Notes: generated by a model from the letters alone, not told the origin. 64,000 bases of DNA from Chryseobacterium sp. BLS98 (GCF_001045445.1 NZ_LFNF01000002.1:558001-622000); one strand, 5' to 3'. Positions 8,760-18,530 are shown, counted from the first letter of the stretch. Program-made: numbers and translations.

Positions 8760-10052
8760 ATGGAACAAAAAAAAATACTGATTATCACCTATTACTGGCC
8801 TCCTGCGGGAGGTCCTGGTGTTCAGAGATGGCTGAAGTTTGCCAAATATCTGCCGGAATTTGGCTGGGATCCCGTGATCTACACCCCGGAAAATCCAAGT
8901 TATCCCTTGCTTGATGAAAGCCTTCTGAAAGATGTTCCCCCAAATATAGAGATCGTCAAGACCAGAATCTGGGAGCCTTACCAGCTGGCAGAAAAGCTTA
9001 ATAAAAGCAACAAAAAATTCAAAGCCGGACAGTTTGATGTAGGCAAAAACCAAAGCTGGAAATCTAAGCTTTCAATCTGGGTGCGTGGAAATTTCTTTAT
9101 TCCGGATGCCAGGGTATTTTGGGTAAAGCCATCTATCAAATTTTTAGAACAGTATTTAAAAGAAAACAAAATAGATGTGGTGGTAACTTCCGGGCCACCC
9201 CACTCTCTTCATATGATTGGTCTTGGACTGAAAGAAAAATTTCCAAATCTGAAATGGATTGCTGATTTCCGTGATCCATGGACTGAAATTTCCTATTATA
9301 AACATTTAAAACTCACTAAAAGTTCGGATAGAAAACACCGTCAGCTTGAAAGTGCCGTTTTTAAAAATGCTAACATTACATTGGCTACCAGTTATACGGA
9401 TGCGGATAATTTCAGGAAAGCAGGAGCCAATGCGGTCTGTATTACGAACGGATTTGATGAAAGTGACGCTTCAGCCCCGCACAGTATGGCAGAGGATAAG
9501 AATAAGAGTTTTACTTTAAGTTATATCGGGGTTCTTGAACAGTTAAGAAATCCTGAAAACCTTTGGAAGGTATTGGATGAGCTGATCAGGGAAAATAAAG
9601 AGTTTGCAGATGCTTTTACACTGAAGTTTGCAGGAAGAGTGGATGATAAAATTCTTCAGTCCATTGAAAGTTCAGCTTTAAAAGAGCACATTTTGAATCT
9701 GGGCTATATTCCCCATGATAAAGCAGTGGAAGAAATGACCAACTCCAGTCTTCTACTGATTACCAATTTTCCCAATGAATCTTCTAAAGGAATCATTCCC
9801 GGAAAAATATTTGAATACCTCGCCACCGGAAAGCAGATTATCTCTTTTGGACCGGACGAAGCTGATGTTTCGAGGATACTTTCGGAAACAGGAGCAGGAA
9901 AGCATTTCAGCTACGAAAACTCTCAAACAGTCAAAGAATTTATCCTTAGTAAATTTGAGTTATGGAAACATGGAAACCTTCTTGAAAACACTCAGAATAT
10001 TGAACAGTTCTCAAGAAAAAATTTAACTGAAAAGCTTTCTGAAATTTTATAG
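8760..10052 (+). CDS. glycosyltransferase family 4-like
   Basis: 430 residues from ATG 8760 (MEQKKILIITYYWPPAGGPG); a TTG at 8739 in the same frame is an unlikely start. The N-terminal Rossmann domain has the glycine-rich acceptor loop (PPAGGPGVQRW). The second domain starts near 250 (FTLSYIGVLEQLRNPENLW) and holds the nucleotide-sugar segment KGIIPGKIFEYLATGKQII with its conserved Glu. This is a GT-B enzyme that moves a sugar from a nucleotide donor, probably for surface polysaccharide or glycolipid. It is convergent with the lipoprotein gene at 10230; a 27-bp perfect inverted repeat lies between them. Confidence 0.82.
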   Translation: MEQKKILIITYYWPPAGGPGVQRWLKFAKYLPEFGWDPVIYTPENPSYPLLDESLLKDVPPNIEIVKTRIWEPYQLAEKLNKSNKKFKAGQFDVGKNQSWKSKLSIWVRGNFFIPDARVFWVKPSIKFLEQYLKENKIDVVVTSGPPHSLHMIGLGLKEKFPNLKWIADFRDPWTEISYYKHLKLTKSSDRKHRQLESAVFKNANITLATSYTDADNFRKAGANAVCITNGFDESDASAPHSMAEDKNKSFTLSYIGVLEQLRNPENLWKVLDELIRENKEFADAFTLKFAGRVDDKILQSIESSALKEHILNLGYIPHDKAVEEMTNSSLLLITNFPNESSKGIIPGKIFEYLATGKQIISFGPDEADVSRILSETGAGKHFSYENSQTVKEFILSKFELWKHGNLLENTQNIEQFSRKNLTEKLSEIL

Positions 10053-10120
10053 TCAGATAAAAACCTGTAATTGCGGGTTATGCTAAAGAATTAAATAGAC
10101 AATATTATAACAATATTATA

Positions 10121-10203
10121 GATGCTTCGACTCCGCTCAGCATGACAATTCATAACCTTACAGTTACAATTAGCAATGTCATGCTGAGCGGAGTCGAAGC
10201 ATC
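10121..10203. repeat. 27-bp perfect inverted repeat between convergent genes
   Basis: The arms 10121-10147 (GATGCTTCGACTCCGCTCAG then CATGACA) and 10177-10203 are exact reverse complements separated by 29 bp. The word CTGAGCGGAGTCGAAGCAT is a recurrent intergenic palindrome that I recall from many unrelated bacterial genomes. It probably acts as a transcript end for both neighbours. Confidence 0.85.
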
Positions 10204-10229
10204 ATTCTTTAAATATATTATCGCATATC

Positions 10230-10874
10230 TTAAATCGTCCACTGATCATTCACAACTGCCACCAGATATTGTTTTCCCTGGAACTCCTCAAATATAAAAC
10301 GCAGCGTCTTCCAATCCATTTTTCCATTTTCCTCGGTGCCTTTTATAAAATTTTCCGTGAAGTCTTTACCTGGGTATATTTCTTTTAAATTATTCAATGA
10401 ATTTCCTTTACCCTGAAATGTATTTAATGAATAATGAGCCGTCGTAAAATCTTTGGAAAATACCCATTTGGACAGGTAGTCATTGATGGTTGCCTTGTAC
10501 GGGTCTCCTGAACCGTCTTGTGCGCCCCAGCTGAATACAGTTTTGGTAGGCTGGTACTTCTCAAAATCTCCTTTCGTGAAATGATGATTTTCCTTAGGAT
10601 CCACAAAGCCATACATGGAGAAAGTAATTCCTTTTTCCGGATGAATAAATGATGCAAAAGTTTTATAGTCTTTAGTTTTCAAAGCCTGCAGGATTTGGTC
10701 GTTAGCAGCTTTCACTGCTACCTCATCCGTTTTTTTCTTTTGAGCGGCTTCCTCAATATTTTTTTCTTTAGCCTGCGCCATAGAATCGATCACATTCGGA
10801 ACCGGTTTTTCAGGATTTTTTTTACAAGCTGTTACTAAAGTCATTGCTAAAATTGGAATAATCAGTTTTTTCAT
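10230..10874 (-). CDS. uncharacterised lipoprotein
   Basis: 214 residues. Lipoprotein signal MKKLIIPILAMTLVTAC with Cys17, then KKNPEKP. An Ala/Lys/Glu-rich helix follows (about 30-60, AQAKEKNIEEAAQKKKTDEV), then a domain with alternating alpha and beta stretches (KDYKTFASFIHPEKGITFSM). The segment ILQALKTKDYKTFASFIHPE recalls SnoaL/NTF2-like folds, but the resemblance is weak. No function is assigned. It is transcribed towards the 27-bp inverted repeat. Confidence 0.7.
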   Translation of the reverse strand: MKKLIIPILAMTLVTACKKNPEKPVPNVIDSMAQAKEKNIEEAAQKKKTDEVAVKAANDQILQALKTKDYKTFASFIHPEKGITFSMYGFVDPKENHHFTKGDFEKYQPTKTVFSWGAQDGSGDPYKATINDYLSKWVFSKDFTTAHYSLNTFQGKGNSLNNLKEIYPGKDFTENFIKGTEENGKMDWKTLRFIFEEFQGKQYLVAVVNDQWTI

Positions 10875-10976
10875 CTTTCAATTTTTAACTTTAAAAAGCA
10901 CCAAAACTGATGCCACACCATACTTTTAATAGATAAGTTCTGTTGCTAATTTTTCAACTAATCTTACCGTTTTCAG

Positions 10977-10984
10977 TACATTTG
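10977..10984 (+). promoter_or_regulatory. -7 element just before ypdA
   Basis: TACATTTG matches TAnnTTTG and ends 4 bp before the ATG at 10989. Transcription would start at or within a few bases of the start codon, so the mRNA may be leaderless. No good TTG lies at the right distance. Confidence 0.4.
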
Positions 10985-10988
10985 TCTT

Positions 10989-11966
10989 ATGGAAATTTTA
11001 GATATCCTCATCATCGGAGGCGGACCCATCGGTCTCAACTGTGCTCTTGAAGCCCAGAAAAATAACCTGACTTATCTGATTATAGAAAAAGGAACCATCG
11101 TCAATTCCTTATATCATTATCCTTTATATATGCGTTTTTTCTCATCGGCAGAAAAACTGGAAATAGATGGTATCCCTTTCATCTCAACAGCTCCCAAACC
11201 CGGACGGCAGGAAGCACTTGAATATTATCAGGGAATTACCCGACAAAAAGAACTGAATATCAATCTGTATGAAAAGGTTCTGAAAGTTTCCAAAACAGGT
11301 AACATCTTCGACATTGAAACCTCAAAAGCAGTCTATAAAGCAAAAAATGTAATTATCTCCACAGGATTCTATGATATTCCAAACCTGATGAATATTACAG
11401 GAGAAGATCTTCCAAAAGTAAAACATTATTATACAGAACCTTATCCGTATGCCAAGCAGAAAGTAGTTGTGGTAGGATCAAGCAATTCTGCGGTGGATGC
11501 TGCCCTTGAAACCTACCGGAAAGGCGCTGATGTAACGATGATCATCCGCCACTCAGGAATTTCAGACAATGTGAAATACTGGGTAAAACCGGATATTGAA
11601 AACAGGATTGCAGAAGGAAGTATTAAAGCTTATTTTAATTCAGAAATGATGGAAATTACTGAAAAGACAGTCGTTTTCAAAGATGGAAACAGGGAAGTCA
11701 GGGAAGTTGAGAATGATTTTGTACTCGCACTGACAGGCTATCTTCCCGATTTCGAATTTTTAAGAAATTCAGGAATAGAGCTGCAGGGTGACTGTCTGAA
11801 TCCGTTGTATCATCCTGAAACCATGGAGACCAATGTTCCGGATTTGTATCTGGCCGGCGTGGTCTGCGGAGGAAAAGACACCCACCTTTGGTTTATAGAA
11901 AACTCACGGGTTCATGCGCAGATGATTGTGGGCAATATTCTGTCCAAGTTCACTTCTGAGAATTAA
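10989..11966 (+). CDS. ypdA: YpdA-type bacillithiol disulfide reductase
   Basis: 325 residues with two Rossmann nucleotide sites: FAD site GGGPIGLNC (10-18) and NADPH site VVVGSSNSAVDAALE (near 160). The typical redox CxxC of thioredoxin reductase is absent, as in YpdA/Bdr proteins, which reduce oxidised bacillithiol using NADPH. FSSAEKLEIDGIPF (near 50-65) and GKDTHLWFIENSRVHA (near 297-312) are family-typical. Flavobacteria are known to encode bacillithiol synthesis. The gene is convergent with the TonB receptor gene; only 10 bp separate the two stops. Confidence 0.82.
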   Translation: MEILDILIIGGGPIGLNCALEAQKNNLTYLIIEKGTIVNSLYHYPLYMRFFSSAEKLEIDGIPFISTAPKPGRQEALEYYQGITRQKELNINLYEKVLKVSKTGNIFDIETSKAVYKAKNVIISTGFYDIPNLMNITGEDLPKVKHYYTEPYPYAKQKVVVVGSSNSAVDAALETYRKGADVTMIIRHSGISDNVKYWVKPDIENRIAEGSIKAYFNSEMMEITEKTVVFKDGNREVREVENDFVLALTGYLPDFEFLRNSGIELQGDCLNPLYHPETMETNVPDLYLAGVVCGGKDTHLWFIENSRVHAQMIVGNILSKFTSEN

Positions 11967-11976
11967 TCAGGATCTG

Positions 11977-14007
11977 CTAAAATTCGAAATTTGTCCCTAA
12001 CATAAAGTTTCTTTTTGCAGCTGGATTATAAAACCGGTTTCCAAAAGCATTGATATCAAACCCTGCAACATAGTCTGTATTGTAAAGGTTCTGGATCTGA
12101 AGATGTACATTCAATTGGGTACGGTCAATCTGTATCGGGAATCCCAACCGGATATTTCCTACCAGGCTTGATGCCGACCATACAGAGTTGGCATCATTCA
12201 GAGGTATTTTTGACGTGTAATAATGAGAATAATCTATACTAAGTTTTTTAAAAAACACAACATTAAATAAACTGCTTATCGATGTTTTCGGAACTCCTGT
12301 CACTTCATTTTCTGAAAAATCATTGTCCAGCTGTTTGTAATTTTTGAATTTAAAATCATAGAAATTTCCGGAAAACCGGAACTTAAAGCTGCTAAGTATG
12401 TTATTCTTAAGATTAAAACTTTTAGATTCAAAAAGAATTTCCACTCCTTTTTGGGCAATATTTCCCTGATTAGCAAAATACTCCTGCCCGCTTTCATTTT
12501 GTCTTCGTACAATGGCATCTTTCATCCTGAAATCAAAATAGCTTCCTTCAATGAAAACAGCACTTCCAAACTGCTTTCTTATACCCACTTCTTTGTTCCA
12601 GCCGTATTCAGGAACAAGATCAGCATTAAATTCTTGGTTGGAAGACCTGATTTCTTCACCCGTAGGAGCCGAATTTCCTTTTCCTATTTTCCCTCTTACC
12701 GAAAAGCCTTTTCCCAGCAGGTAAGTAACTCCAATATTCGGAAGCCATTGCTTTTTGAATTTGATCCGAACTTCTTCTGAAACCGGGTACATTCTCTCCC
12801 ATTCGTAGGAATTGGAATTTAAGCTTATTGAAATATCAGTAAAAAGCTTTTCATTAAAATTCAATTTTTGTGACAGAAAATAAAAGCCTGAGTTGTTTTT
12901 TAACTGATCAAAATTCTGAGGGTTACCCTGTATTCCTTTATTGTTATTGTAATTTTTAACCAGAATGTTCTGATGTCCTCCCTCAAATCCTAACCTCCAG
13001 GCAAGGGATATTTGGTCCCAGCTTTTTTCAAAATTAAAATGAGTCCTCAGGGCAAAATTCCTTTCAAACCTGTTTTCAAAATTCGTGATGAAAGGATTTT
13101 TAAAATCTACATAAGAACCCTGTACTAAAAGAAAATGTGAAAAATAGGAGTTAATAGCAGTTTCATGTGAAATTCCTGCTAAAATCATTTTATTACGGAT
13201 GCCCGCATGCTGTTCCTTTGCTCCCGGAATCCCGCCGGCAGAAGGCCTCGCCTGTTTTCTGTCAGATTCCATCTGGTTCAGGGTTAATCCGCCCGGAGTT
13301 TCATAATCCAGATCAGAAAGCAATACTATCGCATTTAATGAGGCCCTGGGAGCATATTTAAAATGATCTTTAAGATAAATCTGTTGTCTTTTTACAGCAG
13401 ATTGCTCCCGGTAAGAATCTGTCTGATAATAATTTTGAAAAAGCTCAAAGAAATGTTTCCCTTCCTGACGGGCAATATCAAAATGCTGATCAAAAGTTCT
13501 ATAACTTCCTATGGCAACTCCGGCAGATAAATGATCAGACCTTCTGGTTTGCAAAAGCACCGTTCCACCCGTGACTGCTCCGTAATCTCCACTCTCAGGA
13601 CCTTTATAGACTTCCATCCTGTTAATAAGTTTCGGGGAAATCACATTAAAATAAGTATTCCCCGAAGCATCCGACAAAATGAAATCATCCAGATAAACTT
13701 TGATATTCCGTACTCCAAAGGGAGATCTCAGGGTGCTGCCCCGTATTGATATCCTGTAGCTGGTCGGCGAACGCTCTTCCATCCTGGCTCCCGCAATCTG
13801 ATTAACAGCTTCCATAAGTCTTTCCGGAGGATTCAGATCCAGAAGGCTTTCAGAAATAACTGTCACGGATTTTGTAGATGCCATAAAGGGAGCCGGCTTC
13901 TTATAGGCATCAATTTTCACCTCAGATATCAGAACAGCGGTATCCTTTTTCTGCGAAAAGAAAAAAGGCACAGTGAGAATAAAAAAGAATGCTAATAATC
14001 TCGTCAT
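11977..14007 (-). CDS. TonB-dependent outer membrane receptor
   Basis: 676 residues from ATG 14007 (MTRLLAFFFILTVPFFFSQ); a GTG two codons upstream is possible but less likely. After the signal peptide come a TonB-box-like start (AVLISEVKIDAYK), a plug domain (about 45-150: LLDLNPPERLMEAVNQIAGA, IRGSTLRSPFGVRNIKVYLDD) and a 22-strand-type barrel ending in aromatic-rich strands. There is no carboxypeptidase-like N-terminal domain, so it looks more like a siderophore or metal-complex receptor than a SusC protein. The MFS gene ends 61 bp upstream on the same strand; together they may form an import or efflux route. The substrate is unknown. Confidence 0.85.
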   Translation of the reverse strand: MTRLLAFFFILTVPFFFSQKKDTAVLISEVKIDAYKKPAPFMASTKSVTVISESLLDLNPPERLMEAVNQIAGARMEERSPTSYRISIRGSTLRSPFGVRNIKVYLDDFILSDASGNTYFNVISPKLINRMEVYKGPESGDYGAVTGGTVLLQTRRSDHLSAGVAIGSYRTFDQHFDIARQEGKHFFELFQNYYQTDSYREQSAVKRQQIYLKDHFKYAPRASLNAIVLLSDLDYETPGGLTLNQMESDRKQARPSAGGIPGAKEQHAGIRNKMILAGISHETAINSYFSHFLLVQGSYVDFKNPFITNFENRFERNFALRTHFNFEKSWDQISLAWRLGFEGGHQNILVKNYNNNKGIQGNPQNFDQLKNNSGFYFLSQKLNFNEKLFTDISISLNSNSYEWERMYPVSEEVRIKFKKQWLPNIGVTYLLGKGFSVRGKIGKGNSAPTGEEIRSSNQEFNADLVPEYGWNKEVGIRKQFGSAVFIEGSYFDFRMKDAIVRRQNESGQEYFANQGNIAQKGVEILFESKSFNLKNNILSSFKFRFSGNFYDFKFKNYKQLDNDFSENEVTGVPKTSISSLFNVVFFKKLSIDYSHYYTSKIPLNDANSVWSASSLVGNIRLGFPIQIDRTQLNVHLQIQNLYNTDYVAGFDINAFGNRFYNPAAKRNFMLGTNFEF

Positions 14008-14068
14008 CAGCACAAAGCTAGCAAAGTTTTACTGTAATTTTTATGTACAGTGTGAAAATCCCCAGCTT

Positions 14069-15295
14069 TTAGCTTTTAATTTCTCTTTTTTTAAGCATCC
14101 ACGGAATCACAAAATAAAACCCGGCAGCAATAGCCACAGCCACTATCCCGGTCCCTATCCAGAGCATATTGAATCCGAACCGGTCTGCCGTCATGGTCCC
14201 GACATATGGAGTAATGATAAAAGCCAGGGCAACAGATATTCCGTTTAATCCCATATAAGCTCCTTTATTATTTTCGCCTGAGCGTAAAGCAGTTATTGTA
14301 GATATAAACGGAAGGGTCCAGATCTCTCCGATACACAGAAGCGTCATGGAAACAACAAGGGTCAGAACAGAATAATCAAAAGCCAGCATCACATAAGATA
14401 CTCCGCACAATACAGTTCCTATGAACAAGGTAAAGGCAAGACTGAAATATTTTTCAGCAACCTGTACAAAGCCCATTTCCAGCAGTACAATCAGAAAGCC
14501 GCTGTAACCCAGGATATATCCGATACTTTGCTGACTTAAATGGGCTGTGTCTTTATAAAAAATAGTCAGTGTACTGAACAGCTGGAAGAAACAGATCGAA
14601 AAAAGCATACAGAAAAAGCTGTACAGGAGGAATTTCCCATCCCGGTAGGGAGAATTTTCTTTTTTAACAGCAACAGCTTCTTTTACTTTTTTCGGTTTCA
14701 ATGAAGCCTGTTTGTTTCGTTTTCCAAAAAATTTGATATACATCAGCCCCGCTAACAGAGCCGCCAATGCATTGGTGAAAAATAAAAATTCATAGGAAAT
14801 GGCAGACAGTATCCCTCCCAAAGCAGGTCCGATTGAAAAACCAAGGTTGACAGCCATCCGGTTTAGCGAGAAAGCTCTCGTAATATTTTCAGGCTTGGCA
14901 TATTTAGTAATGGCTACTGAATTGGCGGGACGGAAAGTTTCACTGACGATACTCTGGATCAAAATAATAGCGGCCAGCCCCACCTCTGTTTTAAAAAGAG
15001 GAATCAGGCAGAATAAGGGCACACTCAGAAGCAGGCTCAGGCTTTGAACGCGATATTCCCCGATTTTATCCGTGATCAGCCCTCCCAGCCATGAACCCAA
15101 TACAGAACCTATCCCGAAAAAACTGAGGATAATTCCCGAATTTTCTATACTGAAATGAAGATACCCCGTCATGTACACTCCTAAAAACGGAAGTACCATA
15201 GAACCTGCACGGTTGATAAGCATGACCAAAGCCAGCATCCAGCTCTCTTCCGAGAGTCCTTTGAAAGAACTCGTATATACGCTAATTAATTTCAC
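14069..15295 (-). CDS. MFS transporter
   Basis: 408 residues with 12 predicted membrane helices and a central basic loop (FFGKRNKQASLKPKKVKEA, near 190-208). The loop between helices 2 and 3 carries the MFS motif A (GSWLGGLITDKIGEYR). GTG at 15295 is used as start: it gives MKLISVYTSSFKGLSEESW, and the next Met would remove the first helix. The last residues are IPWMLKKREIKS. Probably cotranscribed with the TonB receptor downstream. The substrate is unknown; a drug or siderophore transporter is a guess from context. Confidence 0.82.
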   Translation of the reverse strand: MKLISVYTSSFKGLSEESWMLALVMLINRAGSMVLPFLGVYMTGYLHFSIENSGIILSFFGIGSVLGSWLGGLITDKIGEYRVQSLSLLLSVPLFCLIPLFKTEVGLAAIILIQSIVSETFRPANSVAITKYAKPENITRAFSLNRMAVNLGFSIGPALGGILSAISYEFLFFTNALAALLAGLMYIKFFGKRNKQASLKPKKVKEAVAVKKENSPYRDGKFLLYSFFCMLFSICFFQLFSTLTIFYKDTAHLSQQSIGYILGYSGFLIVLLEMGFVQVAEKYFSLAFTLFIGTVLCGVSYVMLAFDYSVLTLVVSMTLLCIGEIWTLPFISTITALRSGENNKGAYMGLNGISVALAFIITPYVGTMTADRFGFNMLWIGTGIVAVAIAAGFYFVIPWMLKKREIKS

Positions 15296-15448
15296 AATAC
15301 TATTTTTTGAAGAAAACCAAGTAAGGCATAAAATTAGGAAAAACAGCCTGTACGATTTTTCCTAAGGTTCTTCTTTTTATCGATATGATTGATAGAAAGA
15401 AAAATATACTTCATTACAAGGAATTAATATTTATACTTATTAAAAACA

Positions 15449-15481
15449 AAAAAGGCAGGACTTTGGGAAGTCCTGCCTTTT
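15449..15481 (-). terminator. terminator of glnS
   Basis: AAAGGCAGGACT and AGTCCTGCCTTT pair around a short loop, followed on the minus strand by a run of T. It sits 20 bp past the glnS stop. Confidence 0.88.
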
Positions 15482-15501
15482 ATATATCAAATCATTTAAG
15501 A

Positions 15502-17175
15502 TTATTCTGGTTTAAAAGAGTCCTTCAATGTTACGGTACGGTTAAACACCAGGTTATCAGCCGTAGAATCCTGATCTTTGGTAAAATACCCGATTCTCTG
15601 GAACTGAAGCGGTTCTCCCACCGCCACATCTTTCAGACCTGGTTCTGCAAATCCTTTAATAACAGTTACTGATTCCGGATTGATGAAGTTTAGGAAATCC
15701 ACATCTTTTTCAGCATCAGGCTGCTCAACGGTAAAGAGTTTATCATAGATTCTTACATCTACCGGGATCGCATGAGTGGCAGATACCCAGTGAAGTGTAC
15801 CTTTTACCTTTCTTAAGCTTTCTTCCGTTCCGCTTCCGGACTTGCTTTTTTCATCATAAGTGGCATAGATCGTAGTGATCTCGCCGTTCTCATCTTTCTC
15901 TACCCTTTCTGCTTTGATGATGTAAGCTGATTTTAAACGAACTTCCCCGCCTAATTTCAGTCTGAAGAATTTATTGTTTGCTTCTTCTTTAAAGTCTTCT
16001 CTTTCGATATATAACTCTCTTGAGAAAGGGATTTCTCTTGTTCCTGCATTTTCCTGTTCAGGATTATTTTCAGTTTCAAGCCATTCTTCCTTACCTTCAG
16101 GATAGTTTTCAATAACCAATTTTACAGGATCCACCACTGCCATTACGCGTTTTGCAACCCTGTTCAGATCTTCACGTACGCAGAAATCCAGTAACTGAAT
16201 CTCAATCAGGTTTTCTCTCTTCGCAACTCCTACTTTTTCAATGAAGTTTTTGATAGATGCCGGTGTGAAGCCTTTTCTTCTCATTCCTGAAATGGTAGGC
16301 ATTCTAGGATCGTCCCAACCTGTCACCACTTTCTCAGCAACAAGTCTTTGAAGCTTTCTTTTGGAGGTAATCATGTAAGAAACATTCATCCTTGCAAATT
16401 CTCTCTGTTTGTTTCTTACTTTGGCTTCATCATATACCTGATCCAGATACCAATCATAAAGCGGCCTGTGATTTTCAAACTCCAGAGAACACAGCGAATG
16501 CGAAATTTGTTCAATATAATCAGATTCCCCATGTGCCCAGTCGTACATAGGATAGATTTTCCATGCAGTTCCGGTTCTGTGGTGGGGCTTATTCAAAATT
16601 CTGTACATCACAGGGTCACGCATGTTCATATTGGGCGAAGTCATGTCGATTTTTGCACGAAGAGACATTGAACCGCTTTCAAATTCACCGTTTTTCATCT
16701 TTTCGAATAAATCTAAAGATTCTTCAACAGGACGGTTTCTGTAAGGAGATTCTATTCCCGGTTCTGCCGGATTTTTTCTCTGCTCGGTAATCACTTCAGA
16801 CGGCTGCTCATCTACATAAGCTTTTCGTTCTTTGATCATCTGTACGGCCCATTCATAAAGCTGCTGGAAGTAATCGGATGCATACAGCTCTTTATCCCAT
16901 TTAAAACCAAGCCATTCAACATCTTTCTTGATAGAATCTACAAATTCCTGCTCTTCTTTTTCAGGGTTTGTATCGTCGAAACGAAGGTTTACGGGAGCGT
17001 TGTATTTTTCGCCCAGACCAAAGTTGATGCAAATAGCTTTTGTATGGCCTATATGCAGATATCCATTGGGTTCAGGGGGAAAGCGGAAACGGATCTGGTC
17101 TTTTTTCAGTCCGTTTGCCAAGTCATCTTCAATAATTTGCTCAATAAAATTGAGTGATTTTTTTTCTTCTTCCAT
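15502..17175 (-). CDS. glnS: glutaminyl-tRNA synthetase
   Basis: 557 residues, close to the bacterial enzyme. Class I motifs: PPEPNGYLHIGHTKA with HIGH at 41-44, and the KMSKS counterpart MITSKRKL (268-275). Also FDDTNPEKEEQEFVDSIKKD (67-86), which contacts ATP and the acceptor stem, and the two C-terminal anticodon-binding beta barrels (about 340-557). It charges tRNA-Gln in the cytosol. Its presence suggests direct Gln charging. It is followed by a strong terminator and looks monocistronic. Confidence 0.96.
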   Translation of the reverse strand: MEEEKKSLNFIEQIIEDDLANGLKKDQIRFRFPPEPNGYLHIGHTKAICINFGLGEKYNAPVNLRFDDTNPEKEEQEFVDSIKKDVEWLGFKWDKELYASDYFQQLYEWAVQMIKERKAYVDEQPSEVITEQRKNPAEPGIESPYRNRPVEESLDLFEKMKNGEFESGSMSLRAKIDMTSPNMNMRDPVMYRILNKPHHRTGTAWKIYPMYDWAHGESDYIEQISHSLCSLEFENHRPLYDWYLDQVYDEAKVRNKQREFARMNVSYMITSKRKLQRLVAEKVVTGWDDPRMPTISGMRRKGFTPASIKNFIEKVGVAKRENLIEIQLLDFCVREDLNRVAKRVMAVVDPVKLVIENYPEGKEEWLETENNPEQENAGTREIPFSRELYIEREDFKEEANNKFFRLKLGGEVRLKSAYIIKAERVEKDENGEITTIYATYDEKSKSGSGTEESLRKVKGTLHWVSATHAIPVDVRIYDKLFTVEQPDAEKDVDFLNFINPESVTVIKGFAEPGLKDVAVGEPLQFQRIGYFTKDQDSTADNLVFNRTVTLKDSFKPE

Positions 17176-17236
17176 TTAGATTAGCTTTTATAAAAAAAGT
17201 TTCACAAAGTTACGGAAAATTTGGGGCTTACGGAAA

Positions 17237-17283
17237 TGATAATTTTAGTGATAATTTTAGTGATAATTCTGTGATAATTCAAT
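17237..17283. repeat. four tandem copies of a 12-bp TGATAATTTTAG unit
   Basis: Units start at 17237, 17249, 17261 (11 bp) and 17272 (cut short), in the space between glnS and the DUF900 gene. They could be regulator binding sites or a slippage-prone spacer. Confidence 0.65.
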
Positions 17284-17336
17284 CTTTTTTGATTAATTTA
17301 GATAAAACTAAAAACCGTTTCTAAAAATTACCGACT

Positions 17337-18467
17337 ATGGCTGTTTATATCTTAAGCAATCGTAAGATCGTCCGGCATAAGGGCGAAAAAGCAGATTCAT
17401 TTTCCAGTGATGAATACTCTATTCCCAATTTCAGGATCGCCAAATGTAATTTTGACACCTACAAAGAGCCTACGGCTGCCGCCAAAAAGGAAAAAGATTA
17501 TACCAACCGTAATATATTAGATTACAAATTATTTTCCGAGCCCGAAAAACAGGGCTATGAGGAAGTACTGGAAGTCCTGCAGAACGAAAAAGGCATTAAA
17601 AAATCTACGCTGACGGCCAATAATCTTGGCGGAACACAGAGAATGTTTTATGAGCTGTATAAAAATATGTCCTCTACCAAAGACAGAAGTGATGTCCTGA
17701 TTTTTATTCATGGATATGCTTATGATTTTGATGATGAACTCAAGGCCATCATTGACCTTAAAAAACTGTACATAGACCATCCTGAATCACCTGTAGAACA
17801 TATTCTTTTTGTAAGCTGGCCTGCTTCGAGCAGCCTTGTACCACTGACTTATTTCGATGATAAGGCTTCAAGCATTAATTCAGGATCATCGCTGATGAGG
17901 CTTTTCTATTTTTACACCCAGTTTTTAAAGGACATTTTTTCAAACCGCGATCTGGCTCCTTGCAATCAAAGAATTCACCTCATGGCTCATTCCCTTGGAA
18001 ACAGAGTTCTTCAAAGCATGCTGTACAGCCTTAAGAGGGAAAATATTCTGCGTGTTATTGATCAGGTCCTGCTGTTAAACGCTGATGTATCCTATAAGGT
18101 TTTCGAAGATTCTGAAGATTCATATAATAAGCTTCCCCTGTTGGCCAACCGTATTTCCATTTACCTGAACAGAAAGGATACTGTATTGGGAATCTCTCAA
18201 TTTACCAAGAATATCCTTACCCCAAGATTAGGCAAGAACGGTCCAAGTGATATTGAAAAGTTAAAAGATATTGTTTCTGTTATCGACTGCACTTTTGTAG
18301 AGGATGATATTCTGAACAGCTTTAAGTATGAAGTGGGAAACCATTGGGGATATCTTTCCAGCTCTGTGGTACAAAAAGATATTTTTCAGAATTTATATGG
18401 AATTGATAGAAATTTAATCACAGTAAGATTAAAAAATAACGAAAATATTTTCACAATTATTTCTTAA
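17337..18467 (+). CDS. DUF900-type alpha/beta hydrolase
   Basis: 376 residues, no signal peptide, so cytosolic. The alpha/beta hydrolase core starts near 118 with DVLIFIHGYAYDFDDELKA (oxyanion strand and HG at 125-126). The nucleophile elbow is LMAHSLGNRVL with Ser219; a strand with an Asp follows (LLLNADVSYKVF), and His343 (VGNHWGYLSS) could be the catalytic His. The pattern fits the DUF900 family of esterase-like proteins, whose substrates are unknown. Four tandem 12-bp repeats lie upstream (17237-17283). It is followed by 450 bp with almost no coding capacity. Confidence 0.75.
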   Translation: MAVYILSNRKIVRHKGEKADSFSSDEYSIPNFRIAKCNFDTYKEPTAAAKKEKDYTNRNILDYKLFSEPEKQGYEEVLEVLQNEKGIKKSTLTANNLGGTQRMFYELYKNMSSTKDRSDVLIFIHGYAYDFDDELKAIIDLKKLYIDHPESPVEHILFVSWPASSSLVPLTYFDDKASSINSGSSLMRLFYFYTQFLKDIFSNRDLAPCNQRIHLMAHSLGNRVLQSMLYSLKRENILRVIDQVLLLNADVSYKVFEDSEDSYNKLPLLANRISIYLNRKDTVLGISQFTKNILTPRLGKNGPSDIEKLKDIVSVIDCTFVEDDILNSFKYEVGNHWGYLSSSVVQKDIFQNLYGIDRNLITVRLKNNENIFTIIS

Positions 18468-18530
18468 TGATTAATTAAAAAAAAGTTATGAAATTAATCA
18501 TATGTTAAACTTTAAAATCAATACTTAAGT

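Noticed and set aside
12451-12780. 109-codon open frame on the plus strand
   Set aside because: It is antisense to the TonB receptor coding sequence, has no family resemblance, and is explained by the codon pattern of the real gene.
16348-16671. 107-codon open frame on the plus strand
   Set aside because: Antisense shadow within glnS, which is certain from its motifs.
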